Below, one piece after another: positions 1-12,553 of a stretch of DNA of 64,000 bases. Each line of letters begins with the position of its first letter. Positions within the stretch are counted from its first letter, which is position 1. The notes below the pieces were generated by a model. It was not told the origin of the DNA, ran no database searches, and was given only the letters and a program-made list of their open reading frames with translations. Made by a program: the position numbers and the translations under genes. Origin of the DNA: Paroedura picta (taxonomy: Eukaryota > Chordata > Lepidosauria > Squamata > Gekkonidae); the NCBI RefSeq assembly GCF_049243985.1, contig NC_135372.1, forward strand, positions 95,161,318 to 95,225,317, in the 5' to 3' direction.

Positions 1-40
1 ATATTTGTACTCATGATCTTTGTCCCTTTTTGTCTGAGGA

Positions 41-110
41 AGAGTGTTTGCACTCAAAAGCTCACACCTTGAAGAAATCTTTGTTGGTCCCAACATTCAT
101 TTGTTGACGC
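41..110 (-). repeat. Fragment of dispersed squamate repeat
   Basis: The stretch resembles, in reverse orientation, the repeat at 22427-22745: a motif like AAGCTTTYGTG followed by a paired GAAGAAGTG-type segment. I know this pattern as a common squamate interspersed repeat but cannot name its family. It is only a terminal scrap, cut by the window start. Confidence 0.4.
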
Positions 111-1711
111 TCATAGCATTCTTGAGCTCCAATGGATGTTTTTTTTTCATTCTGGGACTGTCTTTTCTTCTTTTTTTAATTGCTTATGTCCAGTCATGAC
201 TCCCTGTAAAAGACTCAGTAGTACTTAGAGATTCAAGATGGGATTTCATTAAAATGTACTAGAGTTGTGGATGGGAAATGTCAAGCAGAACAATGAATTC
301 AATATTGACAATGTACTATGGGAGTTTGGAAAAATATGCAATCAGCCTTCATAATTTTCTATGATGACATAACTTCTTAGAGCCTAACTCACTAGATATA
401 TGTCAGTATCTGCACACTTTGCCAATTGTACACACGTATATACATCCAAATATACTTCAGTTTGCTTTCTGTCCAAAGCTGCTGGTGCTAATGAATCATC
501 ATCATAAAGATAATATTTCATTAGGCTCTGAGAATGGGAAAGAGGGCAGTGTCTAAAATGCTTTGTGTTTGCTAAGAATTCTCTGGATGAAAGTTAATGT
601 TCCCTACTGCTGCCCAATGATTTATGGTGACATCTTTCTGTCATTCTAAATCCTTTCAAATGAACTTTGAACAAACAAGTGATATATTTTAGTTTCATGC
701 TTTATTAAGTCACGTAAGCATTTTTTTTCTTGAAATGCCTTATAGACAGATGTTCCACTAAGTGAATTTTCAGGAAGTGTCTTACGTTTTTCTTCTGATT
801 CTGGGAACATCAATTAGCTATAAAGAGAAGAAACAATAAAAATGTATGTTTGGGAATCAGTGTTATGCAGTCTTAAAATTTTGATTGTCTAGTCTCCCAC
901 ATAGAGTCTTTCCTCCCCCACAAAACCCTGTGGTTTAAATAATAAAAAGGTTTTTGATTATCGCAGTAATTCTGCATAAGATCTCATATCAAACAAATCT
1001 ATGCTATTACGCTACACTAAGTCCAATCTCATTTATGCCTTCAGAGGGTACACTGTAATCCTGCAGTTTACCCACTTGCATTAAACAGACTATAATTCTA
1101 TTTCATTAGGCCTTTGCCAGTTCTAATGATGATATACTAAGTGAGAGATTTTAATTACATTTTTAGAAGAGCTTGGCACATATCTTTGAATATGTGGTAG
1201 ATATAGAGGTAATCTGAACATTATACCCCAAACCCAAAAGGTTTTATTAATCCAGTGCTACACTGGGACTAGTCTATTGATTGTTCACACATATTGCTTG
1301 AAAACCAGTGGTCTTGCTCCAGTCAGTGAAGGGTGTGCATATATTCAAGCTTGTGCACATACATTTCAAGGTGAAAAGATAAGTAGTTATAAAGAGTTAT
1401 TAGCAGCAATATTTGTGCATAGTATTAGTAGCCCAAGCCTGGGATCAGCAGGGAGTGATGTTGCTTGATGTAGGAGGCCTCAGTTCATTGTGCCTTGTTT
1501 TTGTGAGCATAAAATGGATAACAGGAGAATGATGTAATGCACTTTGTACATCCCTTGGGGAGAAAAGTGGGGCATAAATCAGGTAAATAAACAAGCAAAT
1601 AAATTTGAAGACATGGGATGGTCATATAAGCCATCAATAGCCTTCTTTTTTTGAAGGTTATACCAATTCTCCTCTTCCTAACACAGATCCCCCTCACATT
1701 ATTCCTCAGCA
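111..1711. other. Intergenic, no gene seen
   Basis: AT-rich DNA with short T runs. Open frames are short and resemble no protein I know. No repeat family is recognised except at the edges. Confidence 0.6.
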
Positions 1712-1960
1712 ACCTGATCCCCCAGCGGTAGGTTCACCAATCTCCAGGTAATTCCTAGAATTCTCCTGGAATTACAATTGATCTCTGAACTACAGAGATT
1801 AGTTCCCAGGAGAAAATGGTAGCTTCAGAAGGTGGACTGTATGTATTACATCCTCACTGAGCAACCCCCCCCTTCAACCCCTTCCCCCCCAAAAAAAACC
1901 CTCTATCCTCCTCAGGCTCTATCCCCAAATCTCCAGGAAATAGCATTCTGAGATCAGTGG
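1712..1960 (-). repeat. Degenerate GGTTGCCAAC-type element
   Basis: Contains decayed forms of the blocks seen in the cleaner copies at 18056-18240 and 33111-33329: ATCTCCAGG near both sides, an AATTACAATTGATCTC segment and a GAAAATGG block. Orientation appears inverted relative to the 33 kb copy. The ends are not sharply defined. Confidence 0.45.
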
Positions 1961-2969
1961 GCAATGGTTGGAAGGAAAGTTCAGTTCCACTAATAGAAAA
2001 TTGAATGTGGACCCAATACAATATAATTCTTCCTTCTGGAGAGATGTGGAGACAGTATGTTCTACACACTCCTCACAGTTTTGTTAATGTGTTTGTCTAT
2101 GTTATTTTGTGCTGTGAACCAATCCTGTAAATCTGAGTTTCTCTTGTCAAGTTCCCTTCATCCTTTACACTCAAAATAAAAATGGGAATAAAACTGGCAT
2201 GGGTCAGCCAGCTGGCACTTCCTTGGAGGAGGAGGAGGAGTCAGGCCTTGCACCAGTAGAATACCCACTTGAGCAGCTGGGCCAAGAAACAAGAAGCAGG
2301 AACTCTTCCCAGTCATGGACAGGTTGCTCATTCTGGCAAGAGTCAAAAGACAGGACACAGAGGTCTGACCTTCAATCCCCACACCAGGGTCTCCTAAACT
2401 AACAGAGCATAAAAGAAGGAAGGAGCACTTGACAAATTTAATGAGAAGATGGAGCGCTTGCCTAATTGCACATCAGTGATCAATGTTGTTTCCGAGAAGA
2501 TTCTTTGCAGGATCAGGATTGAGTGGCTGATAGAAAGCAGCAAGGACCTACAGCATACTGAATGAAGCCTGGAAGTAATGTTGCTTAGCCCTGACTAACC
2601 TGTGCTTACTTTTACAGCTAAAGACCTTGTATCCTGCCCTGGTTTCGAAGCCTTGGTCTTTGAACCTTCCTTCCCCTGACCTTTGGACTGGTCCTTTGAT
2701 TCTCTGACTCCAGGCTGGTTTGTAAACCATGCCCTTGTATTCTGTTTTACTTGTTACTATTGTATTAAATGATCCTAGAAACTCTGCTTAGAGTAAAAGC
2801 ACCAGAGGACAACAGTAACACCCTTGAAATCTTGTCCTAGAATAGGGCCAGATGGCTTCGCTGCCTTTCATTTTATGTAGATGTACCTTTTCCCCATTGA
2901 AATTATTATGATATCATGATTATTCAGAAAACATGGTCTGCAAATGTCTTGGAATTATAAATGTTTACT

Positions 2970-3108
2970 AGAAGAAGGAGAAGGAGAAGGAGAAGGAGAA
3001 GGAGAAGGAGAAGGAGAAGGAGAAGGAGAAGGAGAAGGAGAAGGAGAAGGAGAAGGAGAAGGAGAAGGAGAAGGAGAAGGAGAAGGAGAAGGAGAAGGAG
3101 AAGAAGAA
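2970..3108 (+). repeat. GAAGGA hexamer microsatellite, all purine
   Basis: About 22 units of GGAGAA (GAAGGA) form an uninterrupted 138-bp purine strand, bracketed by GAAGAA units. It abuts a SINE lying on the minus strand whose usual tail is (TTC)n, so the array is best explained as expansion and mutation of that tail. Three overlapping long frames (poly-Arg, poly-Gly-Glu, poly-Ser-Phe) are artefacts of the repeat. Confidence 0.95.
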
Positions 3109-3286
3109 CACCCTGTGAAGTGGGTGAGGCTGAGAGAGCCCTGATATCACTGCTCGGTCAGAACAGCTTTATCAGAGCCCTGGCAAGCCCAAGGTCACCC
3201 AGCTGGCTGTATGTGGGGGAGTGCAGAATCAAACCTGGCATGCCAGATTAGACGTCCACACTCCTAACCAGTACACTAAGCTGGCT
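3109..3286 (-). mobile_element. tRNA-derived SINE, (TTC)n-tailed family
   Basis: Read on the minus strand it opens with AGCCAGCTTAGTGTACTGG (box A-like), contains GGTTTGATTCTGC (box B-like), then the family blocks CAGCTGGGTGACCTTGGGC and CTCTCAGCCTCACC. The segment between CACAGGG and the tail is deleted compared with the full copy at 28100-28396. The tail has become the hexamer array beside it. Confidence 0.85.
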
Positions 3287-3299
3287 TTCCCCTGAGACC

Positions 3300-5828
3300 A
3301 AGAAATCTGAAATTGAGGCAAACTGGCTAGCACTTGACTTTGCTCTGAACATGACAGAAACAATCAAAATGCATTCTCCGATGCTCAGGGGGATGCTCAG
3401 CAACATCACTATTCCACCTGAAGCAAAGCTGTCTCCGCTGCAATTAGGCGGCCCTTCCCCCAGCTTAGACTGGAGTATTCAATATGATGTAATCATTGTT
3501 GTTGAGGGACTGGATTGGTATGGAAATGTGGCAAGGGTATGCTTAGTGTTGGCTTTGATCATTGCTGATAGAAGGATTTATATTTGTATTAAGGAGCTTT
3601 AATACTGAGCAAGAGATGATACAAAAGCCATCTCTGAAATCTCAGCACTAGCTTCCAAGAGGGCATCCAAGGAAAGGGAGAGGCAGAATTTGAGGTTCCT
3701 ACTGTACCATTCTGAGCATCTGGGAACATCTCTGTTAGGAGTTCCTCCAGGACATCTTGGTATTTTTCCAGCTGTCTGGAGTTCAGATGTATTCCAATTT
3801 CTACAGGAGCAATCAGCTGTGAAGGAAAGCAGGGTTAACAAGCGAGGAAAACCAACATTTTAACCGCGGTCCACATCATGTACACTGGAGGGGAAGGATT
3901 TGTTAGCATTGGATCATTTATTATTGCTAAAAGGGATTTTCTTGAGCCAGTATTTTAGCATTTAAGATGATAAGACCTCCAGAGCAGGGTTAAATTGCTT
4001 ATTGGAAGGGTGCTTGCAAAAGTCAATGGCAGTCATCATTTCTGATCTTATAAGGCTTGACAATTTATCACCTTTCAGAAAGCTTGAGTCTGCAATCTGG
4101 TACACATTGATACACATGCATGCAGAGATTGAAATCAGTAGAATTATGTTTGGAACTGTGATTGATTCAAATGTCTTGAATTAAGATATGGTGAGCTTTC
4201 TCCCAAATATCTATTCTTATGGCTGCTCAAGAAATCCTGAAAATAGGCAGAATGCAAAGTGTCCAATATTTATTCATTATTCAGTTTCTTGACTTCTGAA
4301 TGTTTCTGAAAAGGCAGTTTGCCTTGACAGGATAGGAACAGGATGATGATGAGGCTGTGATTATGGGGACTTTCTAAGAGAATCGAGATTCTAGAGCAGT
4401 TTTTGAGCTGCTGGCCAAGGTTAATGTATACACATTCATAGGCATCTAGAGCAGTTTGTGTACTGTAGTTTGCTGATACTGAATAAGGGACAACATCTAT
4501 ATGTCAGAACAACATTACTGGCAGCAAGAACAGTGATGAGAGGAGGGCATAGTGGGCATAAATGGTCTTAGACTCTGAATCATACACATTCTACTTTCTG
4601 CTTCACACAAATGTTCTGTGCATTAGTCCTGAAGGTAGTAATGGAAACTTTCTGCTACAGTGGTAAACATAAAATATGTTAGTGTGTGAGAGACAATAAA
4701 ATGTGAAGTGAGAGAAGGATGTAGCTTGGAAGCAAGTAGCAAGTGTGTGTGTGTGTGTGTGTGCGTGTAGGGGGGGTGAATAGAAGATTTGCTATGAAAT
4801 GTGAACTGTTTTCATGCCGCGCAGCAGGTATGCAGAACAGTTGTCCAACTCCTTGTAGTACTTCCCCTGACATCTGCCAAGCTTTGCAGAAAGAAGGCAG
4901 GGCCTTTTAAGGCGGTGCCGGTTATTGATGGCTGCCGTTCAATTAAAAGGAGTTTCCATGGAGAGCAGGAGCTTGTGGAGGCTTGTGGTTCCATTTCCCA
5001 TTGAGGGTTTCTTTTATCACCAGTTATTTTTCTTCTTCCCTTTCCTTCACCAGGTACTCCTTAGTTTCTTTTTATTTTTCACTGCAATTCTTTTGCGAGG
5101 AGAGAAATATTGTGCATAGCTCCAACTTCTGTAGCAGCCTCATTTTGAGGTATCTCTTATCACAGGGAAAGGGAGAGAGAGGGAGGAAGGAACGGCCGGC
5201 CGGGTGGAGAGATTCACGGAGCCCCCCTCTTCGGATGCCGTCTGACAGCCTCCCGGTACCGGAAGCAAGGTTCCTTCCTTGCTTTTTGCCTTCTCTGCCC
5301 AAAGCCCTCTCAAAACCCCCCAAGTCCCCATAGGTTCAGAAAGGCAGGGGATGCTGATGTAGGTGATGTTATAGTTAAATTAGTCAAAGACTGGGGTGAT
5401 TTCTTACATGCAAAAGTACAAACTCAGCCCAAATAGAATTAAAGTAAGAACAGCCTTCTCTATAATAGAGGTGCGAGTTAGTTTGGTGCTTTGACTGGCC
5501 CTCTGATGACTATTTCTTGTTGACAAAATCTGGTGTGCAATTTACCTTGATGACTTTCCCCTCATCTTCTGAAAGCCTGGCAAAACCTCTTGTGTCTGAT
5601 CGTTTCTGCAAGTTCAGGGATTCCTTTTGGCCTTGGTTCCTCTCTGCTTTCTAAAGTCAAACAAGTTACAATAAAGAATGCTACCATTAGAATGTTCATG
5701 AACAGACATATTAGGATAGTTATGTTGACATTTTAAATGTAGATGCATTTGGTCACATATTCCCTTCAACAAAAGCTTGTTAAAATCTTCCTTGACATCC
5801 AGAACCTATTCACATGGACTGTTTTCAC
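3300..5828. other. Intergenic, no gene seen
   Basis: No gene is supported. Visible items are a short (GT)n near 4743-4765 and a purine-rich stretch at about 5163-5210. Short open frames on both strands around 4.8-5.3 kb overlap each other and have no recognisable domain. Confidence 0.6.
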
Positions 5829-6827
5829 TAGGACCATTTCCACACTAGGTGTATCATTCGGATCTGCATTTTTAAAGGGTCAAGGTTTTTGTGCATTTCT
5901 GCACTGAAATTAGCCTTTCCAGGCACAGACCCAGATTGTCCCCTCACTTGGCTCCCAGGAAAGGAACCTCCAGAAATTTGTTTTTCACTTTTTTAAGCTG
6001 GATTCTAACAGGATCTATTTCAAGACTGTTCAGTGGAGAAATACATGCATTTGTTTATTTGTGGTGCTTGCCATTTTGAGTGTTTGGGCATGCCCTTTTC
6101 CTTGTCACTGTCCTCCCTCCTCCCTCCCTTCCTCCCCCTAGCACCCCCCTCTTCCATATGCCTTGCATCCCCCCCCCCAATAATGCCCCTTCATTCCACA
6201 TTCCTTAGATCCGTGTGAGGCAGCTGCAGGCTCAGATCAGGGAGGGGAAGCAAGAGAAACTGTATGCCTCTCCTCCCCAGTGCGATCTGACAGATGCCCC
6301 TTGCAGCATCATGGAACCTTCCCTGAGGCTGCATCGGTCCAGATAGGGAAAGGAGTGTGCAGATTTCTCCATGCTTCCTCGCCCTGTTCTTCAGAAGCTG
6401 GCTTTTGGCTTGGATGGGGAAAGGGTAGCCAGGGAGAGTCCGCCTCTGCCTTCTCCAATTCTCCAGGGACAAAAAACAGTTTTGCTTGTTATAACTCCAT
6501 TTCATTGTAATGCAATAAAAAAAACACCTTGGGGGGGTGGGAGGAGGGATGATTGAGGGAACGGAATCCTGAAAGGAAGGGGCACAATTAAAATAAAGGT
6601 ACAAGCAGGGACCATTTTGCAAAACAAACAAACAAAAAACATTTTGGAATGGGAAAGGAAGCAAAGTATTATGGGAGGCTGCCTCCTTCCACCTCCCATG
6701 TGGAAAACATGGTGAATTAAGGAAAGAGGAAAGCCGAAACGTGGAAAGCAGAGTGCCAACTAGCATCATCCAGGGGAAATCTAAAGCTAGGCTAAAATGA
6801 GATGTTTCCTAATGTGGAAATGGTCTA
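5829..6827. mobile_element. ~1 kb non-autonomous DNA transposon (MITE)
   Basis: The ends are near-perfect inverted repeats: TAGGACCATTTCCACACTAG on the left and the reverse complement of TAGACCATTTCCACATTAGG on the right (about 18 of 20 positions match). The terminal motif CATTTCCACAC is shared with the other MITEs of this window. The interior has no transposase that I can recognise; a 192-residue open frame on the minus strand (6191-6769) is proline/serine-rich low-complexity and probably chance. The right end is interrupted by a later hAT insertion at 6831. Confidence 0.7.
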
Positions 6828-6830
6828 GGA

Positions 6831-7202
6831 CAGCAATCCCCAACCCCCGGTCCGGGGACAGGGACCAGTCCGTAGATCAGTCAGTATCGGGCCACAGCTC
6901 CTCCTCGTCATCCTTCCCAGCTGCTGCCTCGGGGGCTGCCCTGCCACTCTGCCATCAGCTCACCTTTGGTGCTCTCCAGCAGCCGCCATAGCTGGGGCTC
7001 CCACTCGACGTGGCAATGCGCAGATGCTGCTGACAGTGTCTCCTAGCGGGCAGTGGGAAGTCAGGGGCACCGGCGGGAAAGCAAGTGAAACGGGCTCAGG
7101 TAGTGGTGGCAGCATCCCTCAGCAAAAGACTACCCCCCAGGACCTCAGTAAAATTGTCAAGCATTGACCGGTCCCTGTTGATAAAAAGGTTGGGGACCAC
7201 TG
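6831..7202 (-). mobile_element. hAT-type MITE with 8-bp target duplication
   Basis: A 372-bp element ends in GGTTGGGGACCACTG and begins with the imperfect complement CAGCAATCCCCAACC. It is flanked by perfect 8-bp direct repeats GTCTAGGA at 6823-6830 and 7203-7210, the signature of hAT transposition. The GC-rich interior includes a GGGGCTGCCCTGCC block also present in the inverted copy at 7523-7905. It landed in the right terminus of the 5829-6827 element, so it is younger than that element. Confidence 0.9.
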
Positions 7203-7522
7203 GTCTAGGACATACTCCTATATTCATAAGATAGCAGATCTATTTCATTTTCCAGCTAGGCAAAAATATGTTTTTGGAAATGGATTTATCTGAGTTAACT
7301 GTTCCTTTGTTCCATATCTTCCAGTCTTTTTAATCCGCATGGTATCTAGTGCTCCAGAAAGTAGCCATTGATATATTTTGTGTCATATCCTTTATTCTCT
7401 CATATCCATTCTGGATTGATCTGAGCTTGTTAGGAACTTCATGGTAGTCTTTACTACTTTTCCTGAAGTTTCAGTAATGGGATGAGTCATTCCACTGTGA
7501 TATATTCTTTATATAAGCTATC

Positions 7523-7905
7523 TAGTGGCCCCCAACCTTTTAATCACTGGGGACCGGTCAACGCTTGACAATGTTACTGAGGCCCGTGGAAGGGGTAGTC
7601 TTTTGCTGAAGGATGTTGCTGCCGCCTGAGCCCCTGCTCCACTTGCTTTCCCACTGGGGTCCCTGACTTCCCGCTGCCCGCTGGGGGGAGCTGCCAGCAG
7701 CAGCTGCGCAGTGCCATGCCAAGGGGGAGCCCCAGCCATGGCAGCCGCTGGAGAGCATGAAAGGTGAGCCAGTGGCAGAGTGGCAGGGCAGCCCCCGAGG
7801 CAGCAGCCGGGGAGGACCGGGAGGAGGATGAGGAGGAGCCACGGCCCAGTACTGATTGATCCACGGACTGGTACTGGTCTCTGGGCCAGGGGTTGGGGAC
7901 CAAGA
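7523..7905 (+). mobile_element. hAT-type MITE, inverted second copy
   Basis: Begins TAGTGGCCCCCAACC and ends GGTTGGGGACCAAGA. Read on the minus strand its interior closely follows the 6831-7202 element, with the same order of GCTCCTCCTC, GCTGCTGCCTCGGGGG and TGCTCTCCAGC blocks. Flanking repeats are eroded (AGCTATCT against GAGTATCT). The two copies face each other about 320 bp apart. Confidence 0.85.
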
Positions 7906-7911
7906 GTATCT

Positions 7912-8844
7912 GGCAACATGGATCCCAATGTAGCTGTGCAGCTTAGATCACACCAAAAGATACAGGAAAAGACATTCCTAGTTAACAGTACAAATTCTTT
8001 TTTATCAGAGGGGTTTCTCAGGAATTTGTGTGCAAATCATAAACCTGTTGCTCTAGAACTAAATATTGGACAGCGCATAAAGCTAATTTGCTATCTATAG
8101 TTCAATGATAGTCGGGGATTAAGGAAGAGAAGGCGGGACATGTCACAATCTACAAATACATGCTTAATTCAGAATGAAAAAAAGGTATGTATTGAGATTT
8201 TCCTTATGATATTTTAGATTAGTTAAAGAGTTCAATTTTTTTTCTTGTCTTTCCCATGATTAGGAGGGGTGTGTGTTTGTGTGTGTATGCACACACATAC
8301 ATGCAAAAGACCCAAAAACCAAGTTTAAGACCATGTTTTTTTAAACAAAGAAAATTAAATTATTTTCTCAGAATCTGATCCATCTGCTTTTATTTGTGTT
8401 TGGTGCACCACCTGTACATTTAGTGGGACTGTGACTGCACTGTTGGATGTGGAACTCAACAGCCCTGAAAAGCTTAAATAAGTAAAAGCACCATTGAAAT
8501 GGAGAGGTGGACAATTTACAGGCCAGAAAACCCAAACCTAGATTAAGCTTTAATCATATTCAAAGCATTCTGGCCATTTCGACCCCAGCAGCTAATGGTT
8601 TTTCATCAGCAACAGAGTTGCCCCCCCCCCCCCCCCAAGCAGAAAGGTGGAAATACGGGCTTGGATCCTAAATTGTTGTTCCAGTAATGTAACAGCAGTC
8701 CTGCTGAGGCATGGCATTTCTATTTATGGGGAATGGCAGGGTGATTTTTCTCACAGTAGATCCCACTTTGTTCCTGCCCATGCTGTTTCTGAGGGTTCAT
8801 TGATCTGCAGAAACTTAATTTCAGAGGGTCCCGCCTTCCTCTAG
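7912..8844. other. Intergenic, no gene seen
   Basis: Unique-looking sequence with a short GT/CA stretch near 8268-8302 and a run of 16 C at 8621-8636. No coding signal. Confidence 0.6.
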
Positions 8845-9534
8845 GGGAGCCTTTTTCAACCTTTTGACCACGGAGGAGCCCTTGAAATAATTGTTCAGAC
8901 TTTGAGGAGCCCTGGAAGTGATGTCAGCTGGCCACACATACCTGTCATGCCTGCCCACCCCAGGGAAGTAAAAATAATGAACTGGGAGTGGTAGGTCCCA
9001 GTGAAGAATCAAATATAGAGAAATATAGATGCACTGGGGAACCAATATGGCAATAAAATATCCAAAATGGACTTATATAGAGTCTTCTATCTTCAGTAAT
9101 TCTTTATTCTTTATAATTTCACACAGGTCCTGATGTGTTTCGCCTTATAGCTTTTCAAGGGACAATGGTTTCCATATTTTAGGAACAACTTCAACTTTAT
9201 AAAAGAATCTCTTGACAGAGTATAAGGTCATACTAACAATAGCTAAACGTAGCTTGGGAAGTGCCATGTCACCGGAAGCAACATCACCACCGACATTGAC
9301 AGGCTCAAGGAGGACTTAGGGAGGAGAGACAAGAGGTGGTTTAAGAGGGGAGTAGTCATGTAGGCTCTGCCCCCTCCTAAGCACAGAAACCACAAGAGAA
9401 CTCACACTTGGGAAGGGGAGCAATGGAAGCAGCCTGTTCCCTAGCTGGTGGTTGCATCCATTAAGACAGGAGGGAAAAGGCTGCGGATCCCCTCCGGACC
9501 CTCAGGGGACCCTGGACCCCTGGTTGGGAATCCC
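8845..9534. mobile_element. hAT-like element, internally interrupted
   Basis: Left end GGGAGCCTTTTTCAACC and right end GGTTGGGAATCCC are complementary in the manner of hAT termini. Flanks are TCCTCTAG (8837-8844) and TTCTCTAG (9535-9542), 7 of 8 identical. The middle (about 9046-9290) differs in composition and carries a TGTTTCGCCTTATAGC motif typical of another dispersed repeat, suggesting a nested insertion. Confidence 0.7.
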
Positions 9535-9544
9535 TTCTCTAGTT

Positions 9545-11798
9545 TGACTCTACTTACACTTTTTAGAATTTAAAAGGTACAGCGGCAAGAGGAGAGATCA
9601 TGATGGAATGATGACGTTCCTTCGTCCTTCCTAATCTTGTCATTGTACTATATTTCTCAAGAGTCTAACCTGCATCCCTTCGAAGTCTCCGTGAGTGTGG
9701 AAGGACAGGAAACCTTCACTCTGTTCAGCCAGCATGGCCAATGTGTACAGAAGCAGAAGTGTTGCTGTCACCTTTCCGGGAACCATCCTGGAGTGGGGTG
9801 TGACAGAAAATTAAAACAAAACAGAAGCAGAGAGGTTACATGTTATTGTGTATGGATTTGCTACATTCTTACTATTTTATTCAGGCTTGTATAATTTTTT
9901 TTCCATCATCACGATCACTACTAGAGTTTGTGCCTTGTAGAAGTTATGGCAAATTTAGTAGTTGGTGGTTACATGGCAGCTAAACTTACACTGAACACAA
10001 AGAACCCAGTGGCTTTTTAGGGAATCTCTGTCTTGTACGTCTCCTGGCTCTTGGCAGTTCAAATGCATTCAGGAAAAGTCCATACTGGTCTCCTACCTTT
10101 TTTGCACTTCTGCTATAGTGCAGGATGGCTACAAAGATGGCTATATATCCTGGGTGTGGTGTTATTTTTGATGAAGACTGGATAACAGGGTAACTAAAAT
10201 TATTCTCAAATAGGGAGGAAGATTAGACAGAACATTATCTCTGCAATATTCTGCCAAACACCAAATTATGACTCAAACAATATGATCAGATGGAAGAGAA
10301 TCAAATACAAGCTAGACTGATTCATGTTGTTGATTATTCAGCTACATGCTTCAATTAAAATATTAGCCTAGTTAATCAGGCAATAGTTTCTAAAATATTA
10401 TTTTTAATTTAAATGTTTGCAAATCCATGAGTGGCTAGGAAAAACAAAACAAAAAGGGAACCAAAACCCAACCTAACTAGACAAGTTAGAAACCCAAAGG
10501 TTGAGCTACAAGGATAATTTAAAATAAATATTTATTACAATAAAGTTAAATTAAAAATTAAAAACATAGATAAATCATAATTGTATACTGTATATCATTT
10601 CACAACTACACATGGAACTGAGACCATATGCGTCAAATTATTTTAAAATGCACTACTACATACAATTTTGGGGCTTGCTTGGTGGTAAAGAAAGTCTGTA
10701 TGGTGCTGCTCCAACTAATCTATGTTTATGTAAAATAAAAAAATGTCTGCTTTGGAGCCCACAGTTTAAAATATAATTCCAAAGACCACCACTCTGCATT
10801 TTCCGGGCTCTCATTTAACAGTGCATTCTCATGTGTCATATCAGAAAAAGCACTGTCATTGTGAGGGGGGTGGGGAAAGGTTTATCAATGCTTTTAATTT
10901 TTAACTTGTGCACTTTACTGTAATAAATATTTGCATTTTAAAATTATCCTTGTAGCTCAGCCTTTGGGTTCCTAAGGTATGCCTAGGAGACATTCTTCTC
11001 AAACACAGGGAGGAATATGTATTCTGCTATAGAACAGGCTGCAGCACATGCAAGAATTGTCTTTTAAAATGAAATATTTTTTTCTTCAGAATCATATTTT
11101 ATCACATGCAAATTTATACATATTGAATAATTTAATTGACATACCATTGATTAAGATTTAAAAAATGGAATAACAGCGCTGAATACAATGAGCAAACTTT
11201 TGCAAACATTGGTTGTGATTAAATCAATTTGGAAACAGTGAGACTTAGGTGTTAATTAATGGATTAGTCTAATCACAACTAAAATTCACTGAACTGCACA
11301 CAGTGTTCTCATAGTAAGGAAGCAGAGGCAATGCATGTCAATGCTCTTCTCATGTGCTTCCCTCTTGACCCTGATGTTGGGACCTTTTAAGATTGTAGAT
11401 GGGGTTGCCAAGAGTTGGTTGTGACTCAGTAGCACACTTATATGCTCTTGGACTGAAGTAGGGGAAAAGGAGAGGAGTTAGTCAGTTGCAATAACTAGGT
11501 AAGTTCCACGCATTGAATCAACCTGAGAATCTTCTTGAGCAAAAATCAAGAGAGACAAAGTGCAGGAGAAAAAGAGTAAGTGAGCGTGAGCATGGGAGAC
11601 AGAAACCAGGGAGGAGAGTAAGAAGTCATAAGTTATCTGTTCCTGAAGACTGAGTGTTGTCTAAATTTCATGGTGGTGAGGACAGTTTAGTGATGAAACA
11701 TAGAGCCTAAGTGGAATCCAGTCTAAAGCTGGTCTTTTTATCCTCTAAATCTGGACCCTTTCAGAGCAATGAGAAATTGATTACCTTGCTTGGGGGAT
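9545..11798. other. Intergenic, AT-rich, no gene seen
   Basis: About 2.2 kb without a convincing repeat or gene. Several A/T-rich stretches lie at 10370-10620 and 11050-11300. Frames are short and unlike known proteins. Confidence 0.55.
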
Positions 11799-11799
11799 G

Positions 11800-12082
11800 T
11801 ACTGGTGTGTGTGTGTTAAGTTCTATCAAGTTTCTTCTGAGTTAATGACCTCCCAAATATCTTATAGTTAACAGCCTTACTCAGGTCTTGAGAACTGAGG
11901 ACCATGGCTTCCATGATTGAGTCAATCCATCTCATGTTGGATCTTCCTCTTTTCCTATGGCCTTCAACTTATCCTAGTAGTATTGTCTTTTCCATTGACT
12001 CTTGACTTCTTATAATGTGACCAAAGTACAAAGTAGCCTCAGTTTAGACATTCTAGCTCCTAGGAAGACTTCAGGCTTTATT
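11800..12082 (-). mobile_element. LINE fragment, BovB/RTE-type 3' coding end
   Basis: Read on the minus strand this is the C-terminal part of a LINE ORF2: the peptide MRWIDSIMEAMVL and the segment before it (a YFGH-like region) recur in better form at 21668-21885 on the plus strand. In BovB elements of reptiles and ruminants the same RWIDSI-type motif closes ORF2. The frame is degraded by substitutions and small indels, so this is an old 5'-truncated copy. Confidence 0.7.
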
Positions 12083-12553
12083 TTATTTGTGTTTTTAATG
12101 ATAGTTTCTTAAGGGTTGCTGAAGGCGCCTTGGTTTGGTCAAAATTGTTTGGCATTTTCTTGCCCTGGACTTACATGGTTTGGTGGGTAACACTTCAGAA
12201 ATTTATTTATTTATCTGTTGTACCACTGCAGTCAATATTCTGATATCCAGATGAGTAGACAGGGGTTTTCTCACCTCAGTTTAGTAATGTAGAAATGTTG
12301 CCTACAGCCCTAAATGCTGGAAATAGTTTCACACTATCAGCTGTGGAAGAACATACACCTAGATTCCTCTCTCCCTCCAATTGTGCCAGATAAATAAATG
12401 TTCTGACTTCTTACAGTCTGGAATATGATTGGGCACTGAAAAGCGGGAGGTAATCCTGCAGCAAGCAAGATGTAATTTGAGATGCACCTTGTTTTGTTAC
12501 ATTTTTACTTCATTGTCTCAGTTTTAGCAGACAAGATCTGAAATATTATATAA

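Noticed and set aside
2944-3251. Poly-Arg, Gly-Glu and Ser-Phe frames
   Set aside because: Translations of the hexamer microsatellite.
6191-6769. 192-codon open frame on the minus strand
   Set aside because: Low-complexity Pro/Ser/Leu composition, lies wholly inside a MITE, no known domain.
7574-7903. 109-codon minus frame similar to a plus frame near 6860
   Set aside because: Both are translations of two copies of the same hAT MITE; no transposase motif.
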